Assembly: GCF_024586455.1 (NCBI RefSeq)
Contig: NC_065922.1
Coordinates: 21,014,089-21,078,088 of the forward strand
DNA length: 64,000 nt
Reading direction: 5' to 3'
From: Bactrocera neohumeralis
Lineage: Eukaryota > Arthropoda > Insecta > Diptera > Tephritidae
This document shows, in pieces, positions 47,096 to 58,741 of the stretch. The number at the start of each line of letters is the position of its first letter. Positions within the stretch are counted from its first letter, which is position 1. The position numbers and the translations under genes are program-made. The notes below the pieces were generated by a model, which saw only the letters and a list, made by a program, of their open reading frames with translations, was not told the DNA's origin and ran no database searches.

Positions 47096-47395
47096 ATGCG
47101 AGTAAAATGTGGACAAATTTTTACTAAAAGATACCTTTCAAATTACGAAGGCCAATAGTTGCCTGCCAAAGGACAATCTTATTACGAATTTTGCGTATAT
47201 GCAACGTAATAACTAAATAACCGGAAAATTCTTTTATATTCAGCACATAAATACATATGTGTGTGTGCATAAACATACACAGACACCATAAGCCCTAACA
47301 ACACAGGTTACGGAAAATAATTTCATTTGATTTTCATTTTCTACACTCCGAAAAGAATTATTGCAGAATGGTAGCACATGCTGTGGAATGAACGC
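47096..47395. repeat. Paralogous block P9, copy B
   Basis: Colinear partner of 22,591-22,985. The palindrome is ttgcgtatatgcaa at 47,191-47,204, one base different from copy A. Confidence 0.65.
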
Positions 47396-50300
47396 ATATG
47401 AGAAATAAAAGTGGTTTTTCTTATGGTAAATGTATTGGTTATATGTGTGTATTACAATAATGCCATCTATAAGAGATCGGCATAATAAGAATCTTAACAC
47501 ACTTACTTATATGAGTTTACCGCATTTGATCTTATATACTTCCACACAACTGATATATTTTAATTTCTTAAAGTTTAAAACATAATAAGATATCTACTTT
47601 TCTTCATATTGTTGTTTAACTTTTGCTTTAGCTAGTATACTCCTCTATTGACAGTGCTTATTGTGAATTGTTTACGAGATTAAAAAGTCAACATCCGTTT
47701 AAGAGTGGCGCATGCTTTAATTGACAATACCAGATAGCTGAAGAGAGATTATAAGGCTTTTCTTTCTCAGTCATAGTTTTGTTGCTATGCAGTGTTTGTA
47801 ATATCGCGTTCAATTTAACTAATTACTAATTATGGTGCTTTTTAGTGGCAGAGAGGATCTAATTACAACCGTCGCTTGAGGTAGGTGGTTGATAAATATG
47901 AGATTTTATTACAGATACTGATATATATGACAAATATTCTGCCAATATGTCCAATGAGATACCACAATAATCACAAATGATATAAATAACATAGATGTAG
48001 AGCGTGTATATATTTGTAGATATGTTTTCCGCCATTAATTTGAGTAATGTTAGCTATGGAAAAGTATACAGTTCGCCATGTCGTATACGCAACGTAAAGT
48101 GCGGTGCCTACTCATGTTCAGTATATCTTTATATTTGATAAATCTGACATATAATTTAGTTACACTTAAACGTTGCATGTAATTACACGTTACTCTTATA
48201 TAATTATTTGTATTCACATATTTTAATTCAATTCCTTGCAAACTACATTAGGTGTATCGCTTATGGTTTTGCGGTTAAAAATATATTTTCTCTGTAGAAA
48301 CCTGTGGTCCACTTACATTTAAAACTTTAAATAAGCTCCCGAGAAAAAAAACTGTTTAAAGATAGTTGCTTAATTGGCAGTTGATAAAAGGAAACGGGGA
48401 ATATAAAATAATTTTAAAAATGTTATCTGTTACGAGTAATAATTACTTTAAAATAAAATGTTTCTCTTTTTCGACATTCAAATTATTTATTTGGACACGA
48501 AAACAAGAAAAAAAGTTTATTTTGTCATTCAAGAACTTGATTTGATCGAAGGATTAGTTTGCCTTACTGCTTATTTATTTAATATACTACAAGTATATAA
48601 ATATGTTTTATAGGATTTGGGAAATTTCTTTCTGACTGCTATAGACTTCTTGGCGAACCCAATATATCCTATTCCTAGTATGGCATAAGTGATTTTCTGA
48701 ACTACATAAATATAAGCACTAATATTTGTTTTATTTATTTGGTGCACACGAGCCGAATGAATGAACAAAATATAAACAACGCTAACCCGAAATTGCAATT
48801 AAGCTCGATCGAGCAAACTGTAAGTAATTGATTAGTTGTGGCATACGACTAAGGTTAAAAGCAGAATATTGGCAGCGATAAGAAAATGGACAAAAAAAAA
48901 TATAACTCTAATGTATGTGGTGGAAATAATGAATATACGTGTGTATTTGTTTATATACGCATTCTTTTTCTAACTTTTGATATTTATAGTGTGACATAAA
49001 TTTTATATGCTAATTACTGTTTCTGTTGTTAAGGTTTGTTGATTTATTCCTTTGGCAAATGTTTGTGTGGGCTATGAAAATACTGCTTTGGGCGTGCGTT
49101 TTACATACTCTATTTATATATGCATATATTATACCCATATATTGATAACAAAAAGCTTATTTTTCGAAATTTTCAATATCAATAAATAAAGTAATCCAAA
49201 AAGCTTAATTTTGTATAATTAATGCATATAAAAATTATAATCATGGAATTATTCTAGCTTTTCAAACTGGAAAACAACAATTTTAAATATTTTTTCAGTA
49301 TATTAGTGCTTCTTGCTCGAATGCCTTTCCAACGGAATTCAGGCTTGTAATTAAAACCAAAATCTCACCAAAACCCCACCAAAGTAATAAGTTTTTGATA
49401 TGTAAAAAATCTACTATTTCTAATCTTTTTTGTCTCACAGGTAATACATTTTCCAATGATTAAGATTTGTGATTACATTTCAAGTACTGACGCGAAATGA
49501 TTTATAACTCTAACATCCCGGACTCAAATTATGTGCTGTTTACTTACAGACACAAACGGACAGTTATGTACATGAACACATTAGAGGATATCGTTGAATC
49601 ATTGCATGAACAATTGTACAGCATTAATTTATGTATTGAATTTGTAAATCCTAACTCCCTAGAAAAAAACCGCAAGTTTAAATAACAAGATACGTAATTA
49701 TAACATTCTAACCACATTCTCACAAGTCCTTTTGCTTATGAATGAGCCAAATTATTTGTTGTGATAAAGCAACCACATTTAAGTGACCACAACTACGAAA
49801 GCCACAAGCAAATGTGTGGAACGACCAACAAGTGCCCACTTGTCACGCATATCCATTTACTGCAGGCACAATTTAATACTCCAATAAAAGAGAAGAAGAA
49901 GATACAATTACCTACTCACCCAAATGTCATCAAAAGTTCAGATTGTAATCAAAACATGTTTCGATAGGTTAAGAGAGGTAATCACGAAATATTGTTACAC
50001 ATGCGAGACAACTGAGAAAGGACTTACGACCATTAAAAATTTTTGGGTGAAACTCAGCAATTGTTGAAATTGAATATTTTAAACAAATTAGGAGATACTT
50101 GAGTGTGAACAAATCGTATTATATAATTACCACAAATACTATTAACAGCAAAAAAATGTAAAGGCACATTTACTCAATTTGCATCTATCGCCTAAAGAGG
50201 TATTAAGTTAAAAACGGTTAATATATAATTTGTATATTTTTTCCTTTGCGGAAACAGAGAAATGTTTATGATAGCTATTTGGTTCCTTATGAAAATCGTG

Positions 50301-52570
50301 GATTGACGAATATTCCCAAAGTTAATTTAAAAGCAAATACACTGCATACCCAGGCGAGGACTGTCTACTGATTATTACTCAGCAGATGTTGCCTACGCTT
50401 TTTATCAAGCGCTTTGAGACTTGGGCGGCTTCTGTCTTCATTATTATGATTATTTGCTTTATTGCCCGGTGTTTCTAAGCTGTTTTAGTGATCATTGTAA
50501 TATACTATTTACTTGAAGTTCGAAATGCTTCTAATTATTATGCAGTTGCTATAGTAACAATTAAATGAAATATGAAAACAGCGTGTCGAAATGAGGCAGC
50601 AATAAGCCTAACATTTAATCAAGTATAGTTGTGTTATCTACCATTGTCTCTGAAACGTAATAAGTAAGTCAGAAAAATCTTTTTAATAGGTTAATATACT
50701 TTAATAGTTTACTCAGCAAAAATACTTAACAATAGTGCGAAATTGAGAAAATCCTGATCGAACGACTTTTAGAGAAATCAAATCAAAATAACACCTTCAG
50801 CAGATTGCAAATTATATGGTATTGGTAATGTCGATTCAATTCGAATCATTATTATAAGGAAGTGGGTTACTAGGATCAGCACCATTTACTCTTCAAATGT
50901 ACAGTACTCAACAAATCTGAAGGAAAACTTTGCGACTGTTGCGTTAAGAGTTTTGAGGTGTCCGATTACGAATTTGCGTTCAAAATTTTCTATCAGGCAT
51001 AGCTATGTTTGTAATTTTAGTAAAAGGTCGCCGGAAAAATTATTTATCTTATAACTTGGGCATATTTTTCATGCGATCGGAGTCTAAGCTTAAAATTATT
51101 TCAGTGAATATGTTCCATAACAATTCTGAAGGGAAGGATTGGCGTTGTACTACATGCTGAAAATATAATCGAAAAGGATGTTTACACGCGTTGAAGCTAA
51201 AATGTTTAAGAGGAAAGCTTGATTGCATTAAATATTTCAAAATTATCTGATATACATATTTTAACGCAAATTATGGAAAATTGGCACGTGTAAATACATA
51301 TAAAAATATGTGCGTGCCAGTACTTTAGCTTTTTACCATTTTGTTATTCAAATAAAAGTTGTTTGCTATCAAATTTGTCGAAGTGAAATGCAAACAATTT
51401 GTACATACACAGACAGCTTATCGCAGCATCTTATCTAATAAACATAAATGCATAAATATGAGCATCAGTTACAATTTGCAATACTCATTTTATTTTTACT
51501 AGATCTCTATGAAACTTTGATAAGCAAATCCTTGTTTGTATGTTGATAAAATTCGTTTTCGGGAATTTTTGCAAATTTATTGCCATGATGAGATGTTAGT
51601 GTCGCTTCTGCAAATAATATTATAGCAAAAATTGTTCATATGATATGATATGTACAAGTTAAGGATCCTAACCTAATTAAACATCGCCTATAAGGTCCTA
51701 TTAAAGTTTATGTTTAAGAGTAACGTCAAAAGTACGTAATATTTATGAATTCTCCTAGCCTATTAAGGTTAATATGATAGACTAATCATACACATTTTTC
51801 GAACCTGCTTAAAACTTTACATCCAGAGAAACAAACTAAATTTTCTCCACTCTTAATAAGGTAACTAGTAAATCACCCAACGAATTCAAAAAGCCCATCA
51901 ACCAATTCTTGCTTGTGTTCCAAGTTAATAACGTCAAAATGTACAAGTTCCCTTTCAGCTTTTGCAGTTCTTAAGCCACACTGGCTACGCGGTGTGTAAG
52001 TAACCTAACAGTTTTCTATACGACCAAGGCCTTAATTGTGAAAATGAGATTATTGGTTGTAAGTGGCGGACATGACACTCATGGTGCACAAAATTACTGG
52101 AATCATTGTAGAATAGGATTAAATGGTAGTTCAAAAGCTTCAAGAATTCTGACAGCCACTCATAATCAACACTTATTATCAATTTCCTGTGGTAATTATA
52201 CAATTTTCAATCGGATTGAATTACTTCGAGAAATTAACCGGATGTCTAGGACATCTAGTGAATTGACGCTAACAAACGTGATCAAATTGATAAGAAAGAA
52301 CAGTCTGATTGACATTTGAGCATTTTCTTTAGTTCAGCACTGCAGCGAGTGTGGGAGTATCAGACAAGGTAATTACTTGTGCAACACCTACGCCAACAAA
52401 TGCATGCCAAGAAGTCTTTCCATGTGCAGTCATGTGCACAGACAAATACAGTTTATTTCCTAAATTTGGCATTGAAAGAAATTACTTGAAACTCTGCACC
52501 GCTGTAAATTAAAAGAGATGGTGCCCAAAGTGGGAAGGTAGCTCCGGAAAGTCTGAGCAATTTTGTTGTT
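47396..52570. other. AT-rich sequence with paralogous block P10, copy B
   Basis: P10B at about 48,058-48,105 pairs with 24,395-24,440. No gene, RNA or transposon was recognised in the rest. An open frame at 52,038-52,319 (93 codons) has no known domain. The right end of unit B probably falls in this stretch. Confidence 0.45.
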
Positions 52571-53306
52571 TTTTATCGCTTAAGAATATTTTAAATGGCA
52601 TCTCAAGTACCGTCAAAAAAGGTAGTTTTTTCACTTTTATTATGGAAGAATAAAAGCCAGTCACATCCGAATTTTCGCATATATAGTAAGAGGTATTATT
52701 GAACTATAAAATAAAAATTATTTTATGTCAAAAAAATGGTGGATTTCAACGATCCCGTCGATTGACATTTTTTGCGGCCGTCAACTTCCTAACAAAGCTT
52801 CTTATCTGAAACGAAAAAAGTAAGTTTTTCTTTAATCAAAAAGCTTTTATTAAGTGCGTAGTAGATGGGTTTTGAGAATTTCGAAAAATTGGGAATGTGG
52901 GCCTGGATTTTCTCAAAACTGGCATTTTTACCCTTGTTTTTCGATATCAAAATAGGTATACCACCGCCAAAATGCCATTTTCTCGAAAAAGCGTTCTATC
53001 ACGCACTTGTGTATAAAGTTGTCAATAAAATACGCTTTAGTTGAAGTAAATCGGTTAAATAATTCGCTCGCAATTTTGACGGCCTGATAAAAAAATTTAG
53101 TTTTAAGGAAACGAGCCTCAAAGTTTTGGTGCATATGCAGCCGCTGCATGAAGCGCAGTGGTTCTGGGGCCTATTACTTCGAAAATATTCGGAGTATACC
53201 AATGAGACTTTGGGACTATATTTTCGAATAGTTTTTCAATTGATTAGAATGAAAACAAACATTTAATATAATATTTTAAAAATTCTAGAGGTATTTCCCC
53301 CCTTAA
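52571..53306. repeat. Cryptic element ending CCCCCC-TTAA
   Basis: The right edge is a run of six C followed by TTAA (53,297-53,306), the mirror of the TTAA-G-run left edges at 9,870 and 15,524. Inside is tctgaaacgaaaaaag (52,805), similar to tctgaaa..aaaaaatc in the 10.1 kb and 15.78 kb elements, and many A/T runs. The left boundary is not determined. No coding sequence. Confidence 0.45.
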
Positions 53307-53423
53307 AGTAGACGTAGACTACCATATGTAGGATGAATTCCGCACTAGAGGAAAACAAGATTTTATTATAGGTTTAAGTTATCATCCACTTGGACCATAA
53401 TACTCGTATGCATTTGGATGGCT

Positions 53424-53886
53424 TTAACAACCAAAAAAGCGACCATAGCATCAAAAGAAGACTATCGCTTTGAATAACGGTACCTCTAACTATTTCATGT
53501 TTTTAAAGTGTTTTTGTTCAAAAACGTGATTTTTTTTAAGAATTTTACAATAACTCTCCGTCTAAAATCGTCATTTTGGCTTTTCCAAAATTGAAAAATT
53601 GAAAAATCTCGACGTCATTGAAAGATAAACTACAATAAAGAAAGCATTTTGATTTTTTGATCCCGCTGTAGATCCGCACAACAACTTTTTTTTCGAGGTG
53701 CAATGAAGATCACGATAAATCCGTTATTCCTCGCTATTTTTCGATAATTTTTTTAATATCATTTAAATGTTGTACTTTCATATAATATAATTAAAATATG
53801 TCTTTTTCGAAAAAATTCACGATAAATGGTCTTTTCGACGAATCTTAACAACCAGAAAAGCGTCATATGCATCAAAAGAAGACTAT
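53424..53886. repeat. Direct repeat pair, 421-base spacing
   Basis: ttaacaaccaaaaaagcg followed by catcaaaagaagactat at 53,424-53,465 recurs with few changes at 53,845-53,886. The sequence after both copies is also alike (tatttcatg...ttttgtt / catttcatg...ttttgtt). They bracket copy E, suggesting that it is one unit of a short tandem array or lies between two copies of another repeat. Confidence 0.65.
53470..53845 (-). repeat. G-run element family F4, inverted copy E
   Basis: Reverse complement of much of 15,545-16,110. Shared phrases include gtaatccgttattcct-like 'aaatccgttattcctcgcta', ttttcgata, aagcattttgattttttga, gaaagataaacta, ctcgacgtca and ggtacctctaac. The G-run of copy D is absent here. 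Copies D and E lie on opposite strands about 38 kb apart. Confidence 0.65.
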
Positions 53887-53940
53887 GTCATTTCATGTTG
53901 TTTTTTTGTTCTAAAACTGATTTTTTCACTCTCCCTATTT

Positions 53941-54419
53941 TCTGTCACTTGATCGAGCATGTACAATATGATTTTATCCCGTTCATCACAAAACTTAGAC
54001 CGGCAATGAAGCGAATGAAGCGTTAAAAGCCACAATTAAATATCATTACAGAAGTGTCCAGCGTAATATAATTAGTATCTCTTACTCAAAATGTCATATG
54101 ATGGAAGTATGTTCGAGTTAATATGCTTGAGTCTTTCATATTTTGCAGAAAAACCAATTATTTTCCAATGAGCCGTCCGCATATTTGTGAATTTGGTTAA
54201 ATTATAAAAATATTTTGAAATTTCATACAAGCTATTTACGTTGTTATTATTAGTTCAATATTTAGGAATTTGCACAGGTAACATACAAAATGGATCTAAC
54301 CTCAAAAGTATTTTTCTATATCAGGGATGACTAAAAACAAAAACAAAAAATATGTCGACTCAAAACTATTTTTCTACTGAAGTAACAACAAGCAGGGTTT
54401 TCATTTACTACTCACGCAT
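53941..54419. other. AT-rich sequence
   Basis: No recognisable feature. Confidence 0.4.
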
Positions 54420-54660
54420 GTGTAGCATATGTTTCGTATGTAGCTGTAGCACATGAAAATTTTAATTAGCTCTGCTCTACTACCGCTCCCAGTTTTTTGC
54501 CACCGCTACGCCATAGCACAGCATTTCACTTTTGGCTATCGCTACAGCTATAGTTTTTTACCTATGTCTTTTATATTATTATGCTATGGCTCTGCTATGG
54601 CTCCCACCAAAGTGAGGGCGGTAGCTATAGCAATATGAAATGATACGGGAGTAGCGTGGT
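54420..54660. repeat. Cryptic simple repeat rich in GCTAYRGC-like motifs
   Basis: Dense imperfect repetition of gtagc, gctatagc, gctatggc and gctacagc on both strands (for example gctatcgctacagctatag at 54,535-54,553, tgctatggctctgctatggc at 54,582-54,601, ggtagctatagcaat at 54,620-54,634). Near-palindromic motifs make several small hairpins possible. The open frame through it is a by-product of the repeat. Confidence 0.55.
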
Positions 54661-55240
54661 TTTTAAACGCTGACAACAAGCAATCCCGCTGCCTTTGAGC
54701 AAACGGCGCTACTAAGATCGCACCATTTCTGATTGCTAATCGGTTTGCGTTTAGTTGTTAAAAATGCTGTGTTTGTTATAAAAGGTGTTATTCTGAGCCT
54801 AAAGTATACAGTCAACATTGTTGGGAGTCAAAAGTAGCCAAGTGAACTCTAACGTTAGCAGACTTATTAATTAATCTCTAGAAAAATATAGGATTTGAAA
54901 AACATTTCCTTTATATTTACCACATTGAGAAAAATATGTACACAATTAAAAAATTATATCCACAAGTCAACAAAATATGTTACAAAAAACTGCAAAATAA
55001 GAATGCAAAAAGTAAATTAATTTTTAGAAAACATATTTTAATACACTTTAAACACAAATTACTGTAAACATTTGCCAGCTATAAGGCTGCAATTTTATTT
55101 TGATATAACCAATACATACTATAAAACAAAGAACATCATACAAAATTCTACAATTTAATTAAATTTTTCGCTTCAATTTTCCGTGTGGTAATCATAATTA
55201 GAATTAATTGTACTGCCATGTATTTCTATTATCATACTCT
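54661..55240. other. AT-rich sequence
   Basis: No recognisable feature up to the RTE 3' end. Confidence 0.4.
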
Positions 55241-57929
55241 TCTTCTTCTTAATTGGCGTAGAAACCGCTTAAGCGATTATAGCCGAGTTAACAACAGCGC
55301 GCCAGTCGTTTCTTCTTCTCGCTACGTGGCGCCAATTGGATATTCCAAGCGAAGCCAGGTCCTTCTCCCGATACTGCGTCGAATATTTTCAGAGCTGGAG
55401 TGTTTTCGTCCATCCGGACAACATGACCTAGCCAGCGTAGCCGCTGTCTTTTATTCGCTGAACTATGTCGATATCGTCGTATATCTCGTACAGCTCATCG
55501 TTCCATCGAATGCGTTATTCGCCGTGGCTAATGCGCAAAGGACCATAAATCTTTCGCAGAACTTTTCTCTCGAAAACTCGCAACGTCGACTCATCCGTTG
55601 TTGATGAGTGACTTATAGAGTTTGGTTTTTGTTTGTCGAGAGAGGACTTTGCTTCTCAATTGCCTACTCAGTCCGCAGTAGCAAGAGTTATCCTGCGTTG
55701 GATTTCTAGGCTGACATTGTTGGTGGTGTTTACGCTGGTTCCAAGATAGACGAAATTATCTACGACTTCAAAGTTATGACTGTCAACAGTGACGTGAAAG
55801 AATGCGACGACTGTTTGTTTGAAAATAGATATTAAATTGCCCTCGTTCACTACAGACCCATTTTCTGTGCTTCCTTGTCCAGCCTGGAGAAAGCAGAACT
55901 AACGGCGCGGGTGTTGAGGCCGATGATATGTCATCGAAGATGGTACCTTCTCTATTTAGTTCTGCGGCTCGAACTATTTTCTCAACAGGTTGAAAAGGTT
56001 AGGGAATCGCCTTGTCTGAAACCTCGTTTGGTATCGAACGGCTGGAGAGGTCCTTCCCGATCCTGACGGAGCTTTTGGTGTTACTCAACGTCGGTTTAAC
56101 AAAGTTTTGCACCAAATTCAGACAATCGCGGCATAAAGGCAGCTCCTTTTCGTGCTGTCGAAAGCAGCTTTAACGAAATCGACGAAGAGGTGGTGTGTCG
56201 ACCGGGTCTTTTCCAAGATTTGGCGCATGGTGAATATCTGGTCGGTTGTTGAACCCCAATCAGTTTGTTGACGGTGGGCTTTAATCTTTCAACAATACGC
56301 TCGATAGAACCTTATTTATGTTGAGGAGGCTAATCCCACGGTAGTTGGCGCAGATTGTGGGGTCTCCTTTTTTATGGATTGGGCATAGCACACTTAAATT
56401 CCAATCGTTGGGCATGCTTTCGTCCGACCATATTTTACAAAGAAGCTGATGCACCGTCGGCCCCTGCCGCTTTGTTGTTCTTCAGGCGGGCAATCGCTAT
56501 CCGAACTTCTTCATGGTCGGGTAATGGAACGTCTGCTCCATCGTCATCGATTGGGGAATCGGGTTCTCCTTCTCCTGGTGTTGTGCGTTCACTGCCATTC
56601 AGCATTTTCCCTCCAAATTTAAGTATGCTCTGGGCATCGTTTACCTTGCTACGGGAATACGCTCGGTCTTGAAACCTTCCGTAAGCCGCCGCATTTTTTC
56701 GTAGAATTTTCGAGCAGCATTATCAAGGTCTTCGTACTCACGCATTTCAGCCTCTTTCTTCTTCTGTCTACAAATGCGTCTATCTTCAACTCTCGGTATC
56801 TATCCCATCCCGCACGTGTTTGTGCGTTATCCGTAACGTTGCGAGGTAGTTTTTCTCTCCGTTGACACGGCACTCCTCGTCGTACCAGAACTTTAAGCAA
56901 TGGTTTCGGATAACTGTACGCAGGAGTTTGAAATGCCGTCCCACAGTTCCCATTGTTGACGAGTGCTCTCAGAGAGCGGAGTGCAAGCCGAGTAGAAAAT
57001 CGTTCGGCTGTCTGTTGTGATTGCAGCTTCTCGACGTCGAACCTTCCTTGTGTTTGTTGGCGTGCGTGTTTTGCTGCACAGAGGCGGGTGCGAATCTTGG
57101 CTGCAACAAGATAGTGGTCCGAGTCGATGTTATGACCTCGTGTCTTCCGTCTATCACAACATGATCGATCTGGTTGGTAATTTTTCGATCGGAGCAGCCA
57201 GGTAGCTTGATGAATTTCTTAAATCTAGTACTACAGATAACCAAAAAGCCTCAGTTTGGGGATGTTTCGTCGTGGAGGCTGATCCCAAATATACCTTCTT
57301 TGCCCACCCTGGCGTTAAAGTCGCCAAGCACGATTTTAACATCGTGGCGGGGGCAGATCTCGTAGGTGCGCTCCAAGCGCTTATAGAAGTCATCTTTGGT
57401 CACATCGTCCGTCTCTTCCGTCGGTGGGCGGCTGCGTCAGCAATGTTGAAGACAACCTCGCTTTTGCGGATTGTGGCCAGTTTTTAGTACTCAACGACGG
57501 TCTCTCTCCTACGAATCCTACACCAAAGTTCGTCCTGTAGTAAATGTCACAAGGACCTACTCGTCTCTGTCTTGCCCCGTCCATCAGGTGCTTGGACGGC
57601 GGCGTCTTTGTCAAGCCTTTGTCGTTACGAGGCTCGACCACCGTGAGGCACCATTTCCCAGTCATTCCAGGTGCGCACTTGCCTCAATTGTTGCGGCCAT
57701 GGTCGTCATCAAAGGGGGGTCTCTCATCCGAGGCTGGTTGTAGCCTGGAGGTGTTTTTTACGTGGCGGGTCCCAAACCCAGCGCACAACCCTTGTAGAAG
57801 TCTCACTTTAGCTCGCCTTCGAACGGATGTTCTTAGGCTGATTTTTGGTCAAAGACCGGAAGTAGTGAGCTCCATATTTTTCTGGCCACTCCGTGAATGG
57901 CGATCACCTTCTACACATGACTCCATCCT
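55241..57929 (-). mobile_element. RTE-clade retrotransposon, copy 2, full termini but heavily deleted
   Basis: Both ends match the other copies: the (AAG)n tail plus caattaagaag at 55,241-55,255, and the 5' terminus ctacacatgactccatcct ending at 57,929. Coding segments of endonuclease (near 57,000-57,560) and RT (55,670-56,900) are recognisable, but frames are broken everywhere by small deletions. Examples are loss of about 30 bases after ggtcggttgttga (56,250) and about 55 bases between gaagctgatgca and ccgtcggcccc (56,455). Between the gaps the sequence is nearly the same as copy 1a. The length of 2.69 kb compares with an expected 3.3 kb. Inactive. Confidence 0.85.
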
Positions 57930-58321
57930 GATCAGTTAATTAAAATATAAACAAAGACAAGTAACGAAGATGATAAAAAATAAATTAAATCAAAAGCAAA
58001 AACCATTTTACATGCAAACAAATATATTCCTGTGTTAACTCGACATGTTAAACTATCTATGGCAAAGAAAAATGAAAAAAGAAATGCAATCATTTGCCGC
58101 AAAAAGTATGTAAATAATTCTATTTAATTCGCGGAAGTGGAATGCGTCACTGAAGGCGAAGCTGTGAAATTTATAAAATAAAGAGGTAAATTTTGCAATT
58201 ATGCAAATTGACTGTAGTTACATGCCACAAACAATTTAATGCACTCATTGTTTATTGCACAGCACACATTTGTTTGAAATATATGTGTACACGTGACTAA
58301 TCAATATAGAGATTCAACATA
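57930..58321. other. AT-rich sequence
   Basis: Nothing recognised between the RTE copy and a mariner fragment. Confidence 0.4.
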
Positions 58322-58741
58322 CAAGGTCTGTCGCAAAAGAAACAGATAATGGATAACTACAATCGATATTATCGATCAAAAAGTGACAGCAGCTTTTGGT
58401 CATTGGTCGTAAAATGCATTCTGAACAAAGAGCAAATATTAAATTTTGTTTTAAACTTGGGATGATAAAAAAAGTTTATGGTGATCAGTGCCTATCTCGT
58501 AGTAAAGTGCATAAGTGGTTTAAGCGATTCGTGAGGACCTCTGTGAGGATCAGAAGTCGGTCGTCTTCAAAGTCAAAAATAAAGTCAATGCTGATTGGTT
58601 TTTACGATTCCGAGGGTATTGTACACCGAGAGTTATCGTCTTTTGTCACGCATTCGTCGTGCTCGACCACAATACCGTGAGGCAGGGTCCTGGCGCCTGT
58701 TGCACGATAATGCGCCGTGTCATCGGTCGACGCTTGTCAGC
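58322..58741 (+). mobile_element. mariner fragment, sister of the 39.1 kb element, right end lost
   Basis: The left TIR caaggtctgtcgcaaaagaaacag follows a TA (58,320-58,321). Recognisable coding parts are EQRANIKFCFKLG, YGDQCLSRSKVHKWFKRF and, in another frame, LSRIRRARPQYREAGSWRLL to HDNAPCHRSTLV, where homology stops at about 58,741. Many small deletions have removed linkers. The right TIR is absent. Orientation is opposite to the 39.1 kb copy. Confidence 0.82.

Noticed and set aside
46777..47127. Open frame of 116 codons
   Set aside because: No recognisable domain. It overlaps the start of a paralogous block whose other copy (22.5-22.7 kb) has no matching frame.
52038..52319. Open frame of 93 codons with less AT-biased protein
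   Set aside because: No family recognised and no supporting context such as splice sites or a paralogous frame. Possible but not supported.
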